Positions 63,903 to 64,000 of a stretch of DNA of 64,000 nucleotides are shown in pieces. The notes beneath the pieces were generated by a model. It saw only the letters and a program-made list of their open reading frames with translations, searched no databases and was not told where the DNA came from. The DNA is from Streptomyces sp. NBC_01235 (GTDB lineage: Bacteria; Actinomycetota; Actinomycetes; Streptomycetales; Streptomycetaceae): the NCBI RefSeq assembly GCF_035989285.1, contig NZ_CP108513.1, positions 3,348,001 to 3,412,000 of the forward strand, read 5' to 3'. How positions within the stretch are numbered: the stretch's first letter is position 1; each line of letters begins with the position of its first letter. A program made the translations under genes and the position numbers.

Positions 63903-64000
63903 AGCGCCCACGGCTTCCCGCTCCCGGCGAAGTGCCCCACGTTGACGCACTCGGTCGCCCCGATCCGCATCCGGCGGGCGAGCGGCTGGTGGACGTGGCC
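63893..64000 (-). CDS. Metallophosphoesterase, C-terminal 35 residues (5' part beyond window)
   Basis: Reading leftward from the edge the frame gives GHVHQPLARRMRIGATE then CVNVGHFAGSGKPWALEW and a TGA. The GHVH motif is the last metal-binding block of calcineurin-like phosphoesterases, followed by the family's usual NVG segment. Only the tail is visible, so substrate cannot be judged. Confidence 0.8.
   Translation of the reverse strand, partial: GHVHQPLARRMRIGATECVNVGHFAGSGKPWALEW

Overview
The window is about 71-73% G+C with strong third-position GC bias, many GTG (and some TTG) starts, and a gene order and protein set that point firmly to a Streptomyces chromosome core region. No insertion sequence, prophage, CRISPR array, tRNA or rRNA was seen. 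Much of the layout parallels, from memory, the Mycobacterium tuberculosis Rv2145c-Rv2185c neighbourhood (wag31, sepF, ftsZ, mur genes, rsmH, DUF3040, metF, Rv2175c, PknL-type kinase, class II DAHP synthase, PlsC, ArsA-like ATPase, SRPBCC protein), so most of it is an old actinobacterial conserved block.

Layout. 1-2.6 kb: rluD-type pseudouridine synthase (cut by the left edge), lspA, and a DksA/TraR zinc-finger protein with a histone-H1-like Lys/Ala tail, all leftward. 2.9-6.3 kb: ileS rightward behind an Ile T-box. 6.5-24.5 kb: the division and cell wall (dcw) cluster, leftward, in transcription order rsmH-ftsL-ftsI-murE-murF-mraY-murD-ftsW-murG-ftsQ-ftsZ-pgeF-yggS-sepF-sepG-divIVA, with many 4-base start/stop overlaps. 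A promoter is predicted ahead of rsmH and another ahead of ftsZ. murC, ddl, ftsA and mraZ are absent from the cluster. 24.8-30.5 kb: a beta-carbonic anhydrase and a MoxR / DUF58 / membrane transglutaminase operon, rightward. 30.6-33 kb: DUF3040 membrane protein, methyltransferase and an SAV_6107-type protein, leftward. 33.1-36.7 kb: an ABC-type ATPase with a degenerate P-loop, a YhgE/Pip membrane protein and a TetR regulator, behind a promoter whose start site is covered by a palindromic operator. 37-39.3 kb: DUF4126 protein and a phytoene-desaturase-like oxidoreductase, both apparently leaderless.

39.3-46.6 kb: Gln/Tyr/Gly-rich membrane protein, metF, thiE, an Rv2175c-like DNA-binding protein and an FAD oxidoreductase leftward; then a TPP riboswitch and thiO-thiS-thiG rightward. 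46.7-51.2 kb: PASTA-domain Ser/Thr kinase, endonuclease IV, sulfite-oxidase-like protein, bacterioferritin and its ferredoxin Bfd with an iron box. 51.3-54.8 kb: class II DAHP synthase divergent from a fused anthranilate synthase (TrpE-TrpG) that is preceded by a 22-residue leader peptide with three consecutive Trp codons and a terminator hairpin, i.e. a trp attenuator. 55-64 kb: LuxR-type two-component system, acyltransferase, esterase, small membrane protein, EEP-family phosphohydrolase, glucokinase glkA with its DUF5304 partner, an ArsA-like ATPase lacking the P-loop lysine, an SRPBCC protein, and the last 35 codons of a metallophosphoesterase cut by the right edge.

Nothing in the window looks like a wholly new multi-gene system. 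The most notable items are the trp leader with the shared aroH/trp control region, the ABC-Pip-TetR operon with its operator and degenerate ATPase, two separate ATPases with Arg in place of the P-loop Lys, the series of -10 boxes placed 6-7 bases before start codons (leaderless genes), and a short palindromic element sitting in frame inside an oxidoreductase gene.
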